In this document: positions 1 through 10,734 of the stretch, piece by piece
Layout: the number at the start of each line of letters is the position of its first letter
How positions within the stretch are numbered: position 1 is the first letter of the stretch
Origin: Blasia pusilla
Lineage: Eukaryota > Marchantiophyta > Marchantiopsida > Blasiales
Direction: 5' to 3'
NCBI GenBank assembly: GCA_050084515.1
Contig: CM114274.1
Span: 8,122,001 to 8,186,000 of the forward strand
DNA: 64,000 nucleotides
The notes under the pieces: model-generated
Database searches by the model: none
Told to the model about the DNA's origin: nothing
Seen by the model: the letters and a program-made list of their open reading frames with translations, nothing else
Position numbers and translations under genes: made by a program

Positions 1-166
1 AATGGAAGCCCATCCTGCCATTAAGGCTTGCCGCGGGCTTCATACGTGCTACAAAATGTGTGCGGCCTCGGCTAGCCCGGGTCTACATTATAGGCTCGAC
101 GGGCTCAAGGTCGGGCGGGAGACTCGTTGGGCATGACTGTGAATATGTCTACCCTATGGACTTTCC
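1..166 (+). pseudogene. 3' end of a retroelement open reading frame (relic)
   Basis: Frame 2 reads from the window edge as a cysteine-containing peptide (HTCYKMC, then LHYRLDGLKVGRE). After a frameshift near position 120 it continues in another frame as HDCEYVYPMDFPFS and stops at about 166. The stop lies directly against the LTR-like sequence that follows, as expected for the last codons of an element's internal region. I do not recognise the domain. The upstream part is outside the window. The link to the LTR is an inference from position. Confidence 0.4.
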
Positions 167-720
167 GTTCTCGTGAAACCTTGGTTTGCTGACAAGTAGA
201 GTTATACCGCGTTGAAGACATAGAGGGTGAAGGAGAATTTTGGGTGTAACTTTGTCTTGAGATGTTGGATGAGGTTGGCGATAAGTCTCTTACGTCGAGA
301 ACATTGTTTCTAATGAATTCCCTATTTTGGTCTTTGCTAGCCAGATGACATGTTGACTGGGTCAAGGATCGCCCGGTCAACTATGCACGTACATTACCAT
401 TTGGAGGCTATTCTGGGGGGCATGTCCTCTTGGCTCCTCCTAAGGCTATAGGAGAGGTAAAGATAGACTTCCCAAGCCATCGTTCTCATGTTGAGCCTTT
501 GGAGCACCTTTCTTGCTTTGTGTGTAGTAGGAACTAGGGTGCTTGCGACTAGATTCTCTCATAGCAGAGGGTGAATGTGTCTCGGTATGCCAATGTAGAT
601 TCGAGACTAGAGTTGGCCGTGTGAGCCATTTTTACCATGATTTTTTTATGTAGTGTTGATGGATACACATTAGTGTATTTTTGTTATCTATCTGTGTGTT
701 GGGAAAATCGGTGTTGTGTA
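167..720 (+). mobile_element. LTR-like sequence, gypsy-type, copy 1
   Basis: The stretch from about 200 to 640 is a diverged direct copy of 8290-8680. Shared blocks include the TAGAGTT..CGCGT..GACATAGAG region, the GATGAGGTTGGC block and the CTCATGTTGAGCC block. It sits just after a reading frame that ends at about 166, so it is best read as a 3' LTR. The right boundary is uncertain. A piece resembling its 3' part (CGGTGTTGTG block near 690-720) recurs inverted at about 2330-2400. Confidence 0.55.
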
Positions 721-1277
721 GTTGTGAGGAGCAATGTGGATTGTGCATCAATATGTATGCCTACGACATATCTCATACCTCATTGCAAATCATGACTCAT
801 CATAATGGCATCTTATAACCAATTTGTGTGGTAGTCCATTTCTTATTAAGAGTGAAGATCATGAAGTGCTAGGCTTAGAGAAATTTAAAGAGTCATATTC
901 TTTATTTTTTTACCAAAGGGTCTCGTAATAATTGGGGAATTTAAGCTTTGAGTCTTTGGAGTACTTGGTCTTAGTTCATGCCTTTGATTGGCAAGCATAA
1001 CTCTTTTCCTAGGTTCGTTATTACATGATTGATAAATATCATATATTTACCCCTTTCCCTTATTGCATGTGCTATCTTGCATACTATTTCTTAAAGGGAA
1101 GAGAATATATGACACTTCTTGCATAAGTGAATTTGTTACTTCATAACTCAATAATATGGCTAGGATCAAGGATAAAGATTATGAACTAGTCATGGTTTTG
1201 ACAGTCTCATCCTAGTAATATATTTCTTTACTAAGGGGTTTCATAATATGAGGTAGGTAGGTAGGTAGGTAGGTAGG

Positions 1278-1361
<84 letters not shown>

Positions 1362-2290
1362 AATCCTTGATAGTTCTTTCGGAGGCAATTAAGGAGTTAA
1401 TGGTACATATGGGTTGTCTTATGAGGATTGGTAAACCTAATTAATATATGATTTCACCTCATACTTCTTGCATTGTGCCTATGCTTCTAAGCATAAACAA
1501 TCTAGATATAAGAGCACCTTCAAATTTTTTGTTGGGCCTCTAAGTGAAAGATAGTTCATATGATTACAAACCTTCTGAGTGCGGTTTTGTTATAGTGAGT
1601 GCAAAGAGAGTTGTTATCTTGAAAAACCTCTTGGACTATCTCTCTTTTGGTGCTTTGGATATGGTTAAGGAGTGTAATATGCTAGTGCTAGAGTTGAATT
1701 CCTTCCCATATAATATTTTTTTGATGGTGAATTCAAATTTTAATACTTAGGATCTTCCTCTTATTCTCATGACAAGTTATGATAATTTTAAAGCTATGCT
1801 CTCTGAGTCCCTCCGTTTTCTTTTCTTTGTAGATTGTGTCATCCCGTTTTTTTTTTGGTAACAATATGAATAACTTTTCTATGAGATAAAATATAACTAG
1901 GGTCACAATATTTGAATGTGGAGGCATGAGTTTATAACACCAAAAAAATTTGAAATAAATTTTCCTCACATTCTGATTTTGATGTATGTGAACCAAAAAA
2001 ATAGGTTAAATGAGGAAAGTTATGAACAAACCCAAAAAACCCCAGACTAAATTATCCATTCATAATATGTATAACATAAATTTTCTAGGTGATACCAAAC
2101 TCCATTGCGATAGACGTTGTTCATGTGATGAGTGAGGAAGTAGGATGGAAGTAAATCTCCTCATATCCTTTTAGATGCCCTATTTGATGATTTGGACATG
2201 TAGCTCTTTGAGGCTATATGAGTATTTTTGGCACCACTATCTATACATTCACATTATAAGATACATGTGAATGTATCTTATAATGCCACT
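720..2290. other. Unassigned AT-rich DNA
   Basis: No gene is supported here. Open frames are short and have no recognisable motif. A compound microsatellite near 1250-1356 is listed separately. The segment may be the remains of element internal sequence, but I see nothing diagnostic. Confidence 0.5.
1251..1356. repeat. Compound microsatellite (AGGT)n(GT)n(GA)n
   Basis: Three adjoining simple repeats are directly visible: AGGT units, then about 15 GT units, then about 21 GA units. Such tracts vary in length by slippage. Confidence 0.95.
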
Positions 2291-2420
2291 ATCATGCCTC
2301 CAATGTTGATTAAAGCCCTAAAAATATGTTGTGCGCCACATGGCTGGTCACATCTACAAACCACACAACACCGATCTTCCCCAACATACGGGTAGATGCA
2401 CACATAAACGAAATACACTC
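2290..2420 (-). repeat. Inverted fragment of the gypsy-type LTR 3' part
   Basis: The reverse complement of about 2330-2400 shares the TCGGTGTTGTGTGGTTTGTAG-like block and a nearby TGTTGGGGAAGATCGG block with positions 690-740. It is short and diverged, so it marks an old insertion of the same family. Confidence 0.4.
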
Positions 2421-3078
2421 ACACATATACACCGGGGCCCCACAACTGGGCTGCCAAGTAAACGATGGCTAGGTTAGGTCATGACGTCCTTTAGGTCGAG
2501 GGCGCGGCGCAAGGTGGGATACAGTAGCTGAGAGAGTGCATAGGTCGGTGTGTCCAGCAGACGATGATTCAGGGGGTGCGGAAGGTCACATGCATGAGCA
2601 TAAACAGGGAATGGTGACAGAACGGGCTAGATGTAGAGGGCTTGGGAAGAGGAAGCCTCCGTAGAGGGAGGCATGCGTATAGATGAATAAAATATATATA
2701 TGTAGAAAAAGGATGAGAAACCCATCACGATACAAAAGAAGGGGCATGGAAAAAAAAATAGACCTCAAGAGGCCGAGCTAGAGAAGGGGCCAAGGGCCAT
2801 TAAGGCTAGAGGAGCTGCATAGGGGATTGCAAAACTAGGAGTTGGGGCTAGTGGGGGTTACGCCCAAGGATGGGAGAACGAGCCATTATGGCTCCAACAG
2901 GTTGGGGTGGTGCATATGGCACCGTGTGGCAGCAAGAGTGCACACGGACCAGGGAAAGGAGAGGGAGGCCCCGCATAGGGCTGCATGCCCTCAACAGGCC
3001 ACGTGGGTAGGGGTCCGGAAGAGAGTGGGGAGACCGCATGAGGAGGACGGATCTGAGTGGCCGCAAGAAGGAAGCGGG

Positions 3079-3494
3079 TGGTGGGGGCAGAGGCTCCAAC
3101 GGTTGAAGGAAGCCAAGAGGATCCACGACACACAAGACGATAGGGTATTCGCGACCATGGTTGGTTAAGTTGCGGGGTTAGAGAGTTGAACGTGGTGTGT
3201 ATGTGACTATGGTAGGCGAGCTACCAAGTTGGAATGCCAGACATGGTTAGGTGGGCTACTTGGTTTACGAGAACTACATGGTTGGTGGGGGCAGAGGCTC
3301 CAACGGTTGAAGGAAGCCGAGAGGATCCACGACACACAGGACGATAGGGTATTCGCGACCATGGTTGGTTAAGTTGCGGGGTTAGAGAGTTGAACGTGGT
3401 GTGTATGTGACTATGGTAGGCGAGCTACCAGGTTGGAATGCCAGTCATGGTTAGGTGGGCTACTTGGTTCATGAGAACTACATGGTTGGTGGGA
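3079..3494. repeat. 204-bp tandem duplication
   Basis: Two head-to-tail copies, about 3079-3282 and 3283-3494, start at GTGGGGGCAGAGGCTCC and end at GAACTACATGGTTGG. They differ at only a few positions. The period is 204 bp (GCAGAGG at 3087 and 3291). A frame of 108 codons that crosses the first copy (2842-3168) has no known motif and is probably not a gene. Confidence 0.9.
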
Positions 3495-3499
3495 GTGGC

Positions 3500-4890
3500 A
3501 ATTTTCTCCGAGTAGGGGGACTTTCGAGAGCGGATTTTGACGATATGCATTTGTTGGAGAGGAGTTGTAATAACCCACTCTTGTGAGAATTTTGTATTTT
3601 GGATGGTTTTTGTACAGAAATAGGTAAAATTCTTTAGGAAGGAAGACTGAAGATTCAAGATTTCGTAGAAGATTGTAAATATTAATAGAGAAAGAGAAAT
3701 AGTTGGAAGAGTACTTGATAAGGCTAGTTAGTGAAACTCCATTGAGAAGGCAATGAGATTGGAAGATCAGGGAAGTGTCTTGGAGGAGTGAAAATGGCTC
3801 TAAAAACTGTTAAACGAAGACCTGTAAAGAACTTATTTGTAGCCAAAGTCCCAAAGGAGTCTTCGTGCGAAGACTGTAAACAAAGAGCGAAGATTGTGAA
3901 CAAAGAACGAAGATCAAAGAGTCTTCATGCGAAGATAGGACTGCGAAGATAGGAGCACAAAGGTAGGATACCGAAGAGAAAGACTACAAAGACTGAAGAC
4001 TCTGAAGATTGAACTGTCGTGGCGGTTTCGGAAGTCGAAAATGGAGCGGCGCAGCGGTTAAGAGGGAGCCGAAATGAATCACCAAGGCAACCAACCGACT
4101 TAGGAAGATGAAGGGTTGGAGAATCTGAATAGAGTAGGTTAGGATTAGCAGTTAGAAATCTAGATTAGAATAGGAAGAGCAATTAGGGATTGTAAAAGAC
4201 TATTTAAAGAGCAAATTAGTAGAAGAAGGGATCATTCCCTTGTGTCTTGAATTCCTCAATACTGTTCCGTGTATCTGGAGTTTACCAGCAGTTTGGGGGA
4301 GTGGGTAGGAGGTTTTGTTGAGGGATGATCCAAGCTGAAGAGTCTTTTACTTTGTGAAGCTTGTAATACTTTCTAGTTCTTTCCACTCTTTGATGCAGAA
4401 GAAGAGTCTTCTCTCATGCTTTCCGATGTGCGGAGTTGAGTGTAAAACCTTATTGGGTTGCAGTAGAGATGAGAGTTGAGTCTTGTAGTTTCAGAATTCC
4501 AGAAGATAATCAGGAAGAAGGGTAGGAAAGCTGTTAGACAGTGAGTAACCTGCCATGACAGATTTAGTTATGAAAGTAGGGTGAGCCGTCATTCTTGAGG
4601 TGTCTTTGAGGTCTTCGTGGAGCTTTGTTATTCAAGATTCGCAAGAATCTTCGTGTGCACTTGAGAGGAGTCTTTTCCAAGAGGAAAGAAAAACCTTTTA
4701 TTCTCTTGTACTTGTAAGATAGTGTCGTTGTAGTTAGTGAAGCATTTTAGTGAAGAAGGAGTGTCTTCTTGATATTCTTTATAAAACCTCTCTTTACTCA
4801 GGAAACAGTGGTCTCTTGGGAACAAACTTAGTACTTTGCGATAGAAAGAGTATCTTTTTCCTTGAGTTGTACATTACATGAGTTGATGAA
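3500..4890. repeat. Purine-rich region with many GAAGA/TCTTC motifs
   Basis: The motif GCGAAGA or its complement TCTTCGTG recurs many times, most densely at 3830-4010 and again around 4330-4800. No coding frame is supported. It lies just upstream of the gag-like frames and may be the 5' LTR or leader of that element, but I found no second copy to prove this. Confidence 0.45.
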
Positions 4891-5446
4891 AGAGTGTTAG
4901 CATGCTGATGCTGACGGGTGGTCCGTGCCCGTTGGTGGGAGATTCGACGTGCTGGTGGTGTTGCGGAGGTTACCAAATCACATGGAGGAGTGAATGTTGA
5001 TGGTGCCATAGGAAGGCGGGCGTGTTTAGGTTACCCATTCGAGTCCCTTTTCCCACACTTGTCTTGTGTCATTGATGGTGTTGGGTATCAAGTAGTTGCT
5101 AGTGTTAGATGGATGTAGCGATGGTGACGAGTGCAGTCTCCATGCATGTGTAGCATGTGGATATACGACGGTTTCCGAGTAAAGGTCACGTGTATGATCT
5201 GAGAATGTCAGTAGTTAGGTGAGTTAGTTGGGAGGCTCATGGTGAGCTCGAGTGTTGAGTGAGCATGAGGCCGGGCGTGTCATCACGGGATTACCATTAG
5301 CGTAGGTGAGATAGTGAGGAGTGTGGGAGACTTTTGATGAGTCTGAGTGCTTGAGCGGGTGAGATAGGATTGTCATCACGGCGTTCTTCCAGGGTTTGGA
5401 AGAACGGGGTAGTACGAGCAGTGATAGTGGAGTGACATAGAGTGGT

Positions 5447-6342
5447 GTGAGGTATCGAGGGATTTTGAGTGAGGAACCATCCCGACTCCCATCCGTGGCC
5501 GGATCGTCATCACTAGACAGCGGATCTGGTCACGAGATCGCAGACGAGGACGCTGATACGTGGAGAGAGATGGACGACATGGGCTACCTGGACATGCGTC
5601 GTTTCTTGGGTGCAGTAGGCACCATAGATTTAGATGATTTCATCTAGGAGTTTGACATGTGGTGCGACTTCCAGGAGATACGGACCGCTATGCGGTTCAA
5701 CCCTTTTATGGCATGGAAGGGGTTGTTCCAACACTTGGAGGGTCCTTCGATGGATGATTACATGGAGTTCCGATCTCTATACTTTTTAGAGATCGATGCA
5801 TGAAGGGTGTATTGGGCTTCAGGTATGTGTCCACCAGTGGCCATGAGGCGTATGATGGTATAGAGCGGAGAGACCTTCACGATCAGCGAGGGGACTAGAT
5901 GGAGAGGATGGTGGTGAGAGTGGTGAGGTGGCAGAGACCTCTCATAGTAGAGGACCACCGAGTTTCAGTCCTAGAGTGGAGTTCTTTTGACAGTTGGGGA
6001 GGAGCTACCAGGGCGTACGGACTGACAAGCTGAATAGTCTATAGGATTTTCAGCGGAGATCGGGGGGAGAGTTTGAGGGAGGCGTTCACGCGCATACGAC
6101 GGTTGATTGTTGCCACATATGGGGTGACTGAGGCGCAGTCAATGCAATATTGGTACGGGGTGTTGGATGAGGAGCTACGGAGGAGAGTTCGGGATGCGAT
6201 ATTGCTTCACATGGCGAAGCCCACATTGAAGGTGGTCTTCGAGTTGTCTGAGCGGATAGAGCTCAACATGAGTGAGGAGCAGGTGGTGACCACGGGATTT
6301 TTGCGGGATATGACGGGTCGACGAGTAGGAGTAGATCCATAG
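5447..6342 (+). pseudogene. Gag-like region of a Ty3/gypsy-type element (broken)
   Basis: Two frames are involved. The first, 5447-5647, is acidic and ends at a TAG, after which the same frame goes on with a WCDFQEI..FNPFMAWKGLF-like stretch. The second, 6073-6342, reads EAFTRIRRLIVATYG..YWYGVLDEELRRRVRDAI, which has the helical, charged character of a retrotransposon capsid domain. Downstream order (CCHC-like knuckle, then aspartic protease) supports gag. Frameshifts and stops show the element is dead. No RT or integrase follows within the relic, so the gypsy assignment rests on gag-protease order only. Confidence 0.5.
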
Positions 6343-6561
6343 GTACCCCAGCATGCACCAGTATCATGGGAGCGGGCCGGTGGGCCCAGAGAGGAGGGCA
6401 TGTATCGTGAGCCGATGAGGCAATGACCTGTACCGACGTATGTTTCCCAACAGGGCCCATGGTTGGCTTGTTGGACGTGTGGTGGGTCACATAGGCAGAG
6501 GGACTACCCACATCATGGGAGAGGACCACGAGCACCTCTGATTGCTCAGGAGCCATAGAGG

Positions 6562-6798
6562 ATGGCCCCACCACAGTTACAGTATGATCATTGTCACCGA
6601 TATGGTCACATTAGGGATAGATGTTATGATCTTTGCCCGGAGGTATGTCTTGAGGTAGGTAGAAGACTTGGGGGCAAGACTGTTGGTGGAGATCGAGTGG
6701 TAGATGATTGTGGTGGTAGAGTACCATCACCAATCATGAGAGATGGAGGACGTGCACCCGATGCAGCGCTCCTTACGCGCATGGATCAGTTGGACTAG
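6562..6798 (+). pseudogene. Degenerate CCHC zinc-knuckle segment of gag
   Basis: The frame reads QLQYDHCHRYGHIRDRC. The spacing fits the nucleocapsid knuckle C-x2-C-x4-H-x4-C, but the first cysteine position is tyrosine (codon TAT where TGT would be expected). Known gag knuckles bind element RNA; this one would probably not fold as usual. It lies in order between the capsid-like and protease-like frames. Confidence 0.55.
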
Positions 6799-7506
6799 AG
6801 AATTGTTGCCATGACGATGATGTAGCTACAGGCGGGCCCAAAGCTGAGAGTAGATAGTGTGGCGCCAACCTCCACATCATACCACGATGCTGGTGAGGAT
6901 TCTGCAAGGATTGGATCTATGTGTAGTGTGGCTCACGTTGAGGCGGTGTGGTGGTGACTCGGGGTGCTGCGAGAGTAACCAAGCCATCGAGAGGTGGGGT
7001 TGAGATTAACCCACAGGAGGGGACCAATGGGTGGCAGGCTAGGATTTCCCAGTCATTCACCTTGTTGGAGGCACTTCATACACCGTCGATGGTGCCTCAA
7101 TGACCAGTAGTACCCACAGGTGGGACAAGTGCGTCAAAGACACAAGGAGTTGGAGGGAAGACTCCTATACCGGCTGGAGAGGAGCCAGTGTTGACCATAT
7201 TTTTGAAAGTGGCCACTAGGGTGAGCCACGCTCCGTTGTTTTCCGCTATGGAGTTGGAAATGTTGGGAGTTGGACCAAGAGAGGTGTTCCGCCTGGCCGC
7301 CACATTGTGTGAGCATGGAGAGGTGGTTTCCTCTCGTTTGGAGGTGGTGGACCTGCCCTTGGAGCATATGTGCTCAGGACGTCCCCCACAGAGTCATGGC
7401 ATACGGCGGCGGAGAAGTTGGTTGATATGCCAGCTCGACCAACCATAGAGTGAGCCATGATCATACCAAGTGTGGTGTTTTTGGATAACCAAGAAAGAGT
7501 TTTCAC

Positions 7507-7986
7507 TTGGTTAGTCCCACATGTACGATGTACCACCCGCAGCGCGTCCTACTTGATTCGGGAGCGCAGCCCTTGGTGTTAGGGAAGGCGGCCTGTTTGG
7601 TGTTGGATTTACAGAAAGGCGACATTGAGCGTTGTTCCTTTCAGATACAAACCTCTATTGGGGGCGTATCACCCATGCAATACATGACTCAACAGGAGTT
7701 GGTGGTTAGACTCCAGCCAGAGCATGAGTCGGATAGTGCGATGGTGCGCACTTGGGCGATTACGACACCGGTAGAGTCGTATGATGTGTTGGTAGGGAGT
7801 ACAGTGTTGTACCCTCTTGGTTTCATTCTGGATTTTTGGGAGGAGACAATTTCTTATCGGCCAAGCTGGCGATCAGATGATGGACGGGTGAGCCATCTAT
7901 CGGTGCAGTTTGCAGGAGTTAGTGGTGATCGACCGCGTGAGGATACGTTGACCACGTTGGCAACATTCATAGGTGGTGTTTGCTGA
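7507..7986 (+). pseudogene. Retropepsin-like aspartic protease of a gypsy-type element
   Basis: The frame of 159 codons contains VLLDSGAQP early (D-S-G codons at 7555-7563), the active-site pattern of retroviral-type aspartic proteases, and later SYDVLVGSTVLYPLGFILDFW, which resembles the D-x-I/V-L-G-x-x-x-L flap-and-helix region of Ty3/gypsy proteases followed by the usual D-W/F stretch. In active elements the enzyme cuts the Gag-Pol polyprotein. It is the best preserved coding piece of this relic. The listed start codon is not meaningful because the frame is part of a polyprotein. Confidence 0.65.
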
Positions 7987-8079
7987 TCATGAGGGTTTGG
8001 GGAGAGGAGCACATATGCAGAGGACATTCCCATAGCGGATAGTCCCACGGCAAGACATGCCAGGGTGGGTGTCTCTTCC

Positions 8080-8269
8080 CATGATGTAGAGCTTCTTTAT
8101 TGTTGTTGGGGACGAGCGTTGAGATGCGTGGAGTGTAGATAATCTCGTGAGGCAAGCATGGAGCCGTGCCTATGTTTGGAGCAGGGTACAAGAGTGTTGG
8201 ATCTCTTCGGAGGGATCAACACCATGGGTAGCTGCAGTGTTGTTGTGTTGCGGGGATGATGACACGGAT
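8080..8269 (+). pseudogene. Cytosine-5 DNA methyltransferase motif I-like remnant
   Basis: One frame reads EQGTRVLDLFGGINT followed by a hydrophobic SVVVL stretch and stops at about 8261. V-L-D-L-F-G-G-I fits motif I (S-adenosylmethionine-binding loop, D-L-F-x-G-x-G) of C5 DNA methyltransferases. It lies between the protease frame and the LTR of the same relic. Motif IV (PCQ) and later motifs are absent, so only a fragment remains. Cytosine methyltransferase genes inside retrotransposons have been reported in charophyte algae and dinoflagellates; that this is one is an inference from a single motif. Confidence 0.4.
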
Positions 8270-8271
8270 GG

Positions 8272-8691
8272 TGTCACATCTTATTCGACGTAGGTAGAGT
8301 TCTATCGCGTCGACGACATAGAGAGTCAGCGCGTTGTTGGGGTGTCACTTCATTCGGGATGTCGGATGAGGTTGGCAACAGGTCTCTTGTGTCGGGAATG
8401 CCGTTTATGGCGATTTCCCTAATTTGGTTTTAGTCTGTCAGGTGACCCGTTGATCGGGTCAACGGTCACCCGATAACCGTTGGGAGGGCTATTTTTGGGG
8501 GAAGAGCTTTTTGGCTCTTCCCAAGTGTATAAGAGTGAGAGAGATGGCTTTCTCAAGCCGTCTTTCTCATGTTGAGCCTTAGGAGCACCTATCTTGCATA
8601 GGACCATAGAAGGATGTGGTTCAATATGCCGATGTAGATTCATGAGTGGAGTTTTAGGCCGGTTGAGCCGTTTTTACTACTCTTGATTTTA
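8272..8691 (+). mobile_element. LTR-like sequence, gypsy-type, copy 2
   Basis: This copy begins TGTCACATC, a common start for plant gypsy LTRs, and aligns in direct orientation with 170-640. It directly follows the coding relic, as a 3' LTR would. Its 3' part appears cut off at about 8691, where an inverted copy begins. Confidence 0.6.
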
Positions 8692-9017
8692 CATGAGAGA
8701 ATTGGCTTGAGAAAGTCATCTCTCTCACTCTTATAGCCTTGGGAAGAGCCAAAAAGCTCTTCCCCCTAAAATAGCCCTCCCAACGGTCACCCGGTAACCT
8801 ACGTGTGTAGGTTACCGGGTGACCGTTGACCCGATCAATGAGTCACCTGACAGACTAAAATGAAAATAGGGAAATTTCCAAAAATAGCGCTCCCAACATA
8901 ACAGACCTGTCGCTGACCTCATCCGACATCCCGGGACGAAGTTACATCGGAACAGCCCGTTGACTCTTTATGCCGTAGACGCGATAGAACTCTACCTACG
9001 TCGAAATAAGATGTGAC
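8273..9017. repeat. Large inverted repeat made of two LTR copies
   Basis: Arm 1 at 8273-8571 and arm 2 at 8692-9017 are reverse complements with scattered differences; the spacer is 8572-8691. The outer ends read TGTCACATC on the left and GATGTGACA on the right, so each arm starts at the LTR terminus and the two are joined near their truncated 3' ends. Confidence 0.85.
8781..8828. repeat. Perfect 22-bp hairpin with 4-base loop
   Basis: CAACGGTCACCCGGTAACCTAC (split here as 8781-8802) is followed by GTGT (8803-8806) and its exact reverse complement (8807-8828). The left LTR arm has only one half of it, so the hairpin is private to the inverted copy. Confidence 0.95.
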
Positions 9018-9018
9018 A

Positions 9019-10734
9019 AAGAGGAGCTACCATATTAGTTAGCATTCATGAATTATTTATTCATATTAAAATATTTATTTTATGAATCATTCTAAAAATA
9101 TATAATAGGTCTGGATTCAATTTATATTTTTAAATAAATTATAAATATTTTAATAAAAAATATGAATATTTTACAAGACTTCATTGGTTCATCTCCACTT
9201 AATTATAAGGAAAGGCCAATCAATTTTACCCTAAAACAAAATGATTTGCCTAATTCAATATCATATTTATACTTTACAAGTATGAAGCCAAAGCCTATGG
9301 TTCTTCAAATGTTGAGAAATTAAAACTAAATCTTATTCATTTACCAAGAAATATTATCTTATAGTTTAGACCAATGCATTTAAGATGATATTTTTTTTGG
9401 TTGCAAGTCTAACTTTTAAACAAACTTTGAGAAATACTCATAATGAGGCAGGTATATGTTATTGAGCCATATACATGATGAATATATATACAAAACGTAT
9501 GAGACTAAAATTGGGTCATCTATGGAGGGAGGGTGTGGTTTTGGGATGTCTACATTCTATTTGCATGCTATGAGTTTTCTTTTCCTTTCATACCATGAGA
9601 TATCATATGAATTAGCTCATGCACAAATGAGTAAATATGTTTATCCCTCCTAATGTTGAAGAAGCATGATTCCCTAAAGAAAGGGTTACGAGTGTCAACC
9701 ACGAGGATTTGGGAAAAGGAACCATGGATTGAAGGGGATGGAAACTCATCAATCTTGAAATAAAGGGAATCAGAGAATTAAAATTTCCTAGGCCACAATG
9801 CGTTGGGTCAACTTTGAGGGTACAAAATATGCAACTTCAAGAGTCAGTGATAATAATCAACAATTACTTGGAGAATACAAGAGATGTTATTTTCTTAAGA
9901 ATAAATAAGAATATACTACAAGAGATTATTTATATTGATAATCGTCTCATTTAGCTTATTCTATTGTCTTAACCTCTTTAATTTTCCTTGGGGTATCTTA
10001 TACCATAATGTCCTTTTTTTTATCTATGATTCCGTTTCCACTTATAACATGAGAACAAGAAAAACCCTTCCTTTGCACATCTATGGCTAAAAGGTGCCTC
10101 CATAAAAAAGAAATACAAAGAGCTAGACCCTCCTAAAACCCTCATGTGGTTTTTCTTTAGGTTAAAATTTCTTAATTCCAATTTGGATTGGGACGAAGTC
10201 AATGAGTTGTCTTCATTTGCCCGCAAGTAATGGTGTGAAGAAAATTGAATACTTTCTATCATTAAAAATAGGATCCAAATATCGAGTCAAGGAAGTACTT
10301 CATATCCTACAACATAACTTATGATTCGTACTCATGACACATGTATAGAGAAATTTTTCTTTCATGAGTGACTTTTGTATTTGGGGCATGGGAAGTAACC
10401 CAAAATTTGAAATTTTCATAAGGTTTAAACTACAGTAGTTATTTAACTCACTCAATGTGAATTCTCTCAGAGCAAGGGATCCAACAACAAATAATTTTAT
10501 AGTAGGATCTTCCATATCCCACACCATCCTCACTAAAGAAAGAAAATGCAACTTAATGAAAGAAAGTGAAAAAATCCATCAATTTTTTTACATGGATTCT
10601 AGTAGCGTGGGTTTACATAACAAAACTCGAGTCAATGATAAGATGTTTGATATTTCACATAAGAAAAAAAGATATATCTTGAATGAAGAAGGAACCAAAG
10701 AATACAACAAAACGAAACAAAATTTAAATCTTTA
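9019..10734. other. AT-rich intergenic DNA
   Basis: No supported gene, RNA or element. Only short frames without motifs. Confidence 0.6.

Noticed and set aside
190-8690. Single 8.4-kb LTR retrotransposon bounded by the two gypsy-type LTR copies
   Set aside because: Copy 1 follows the 3' end of another coding frame and so looks like a 3' LTR; the two LTRs are strongly diverged and no primer site or RT lies between them.
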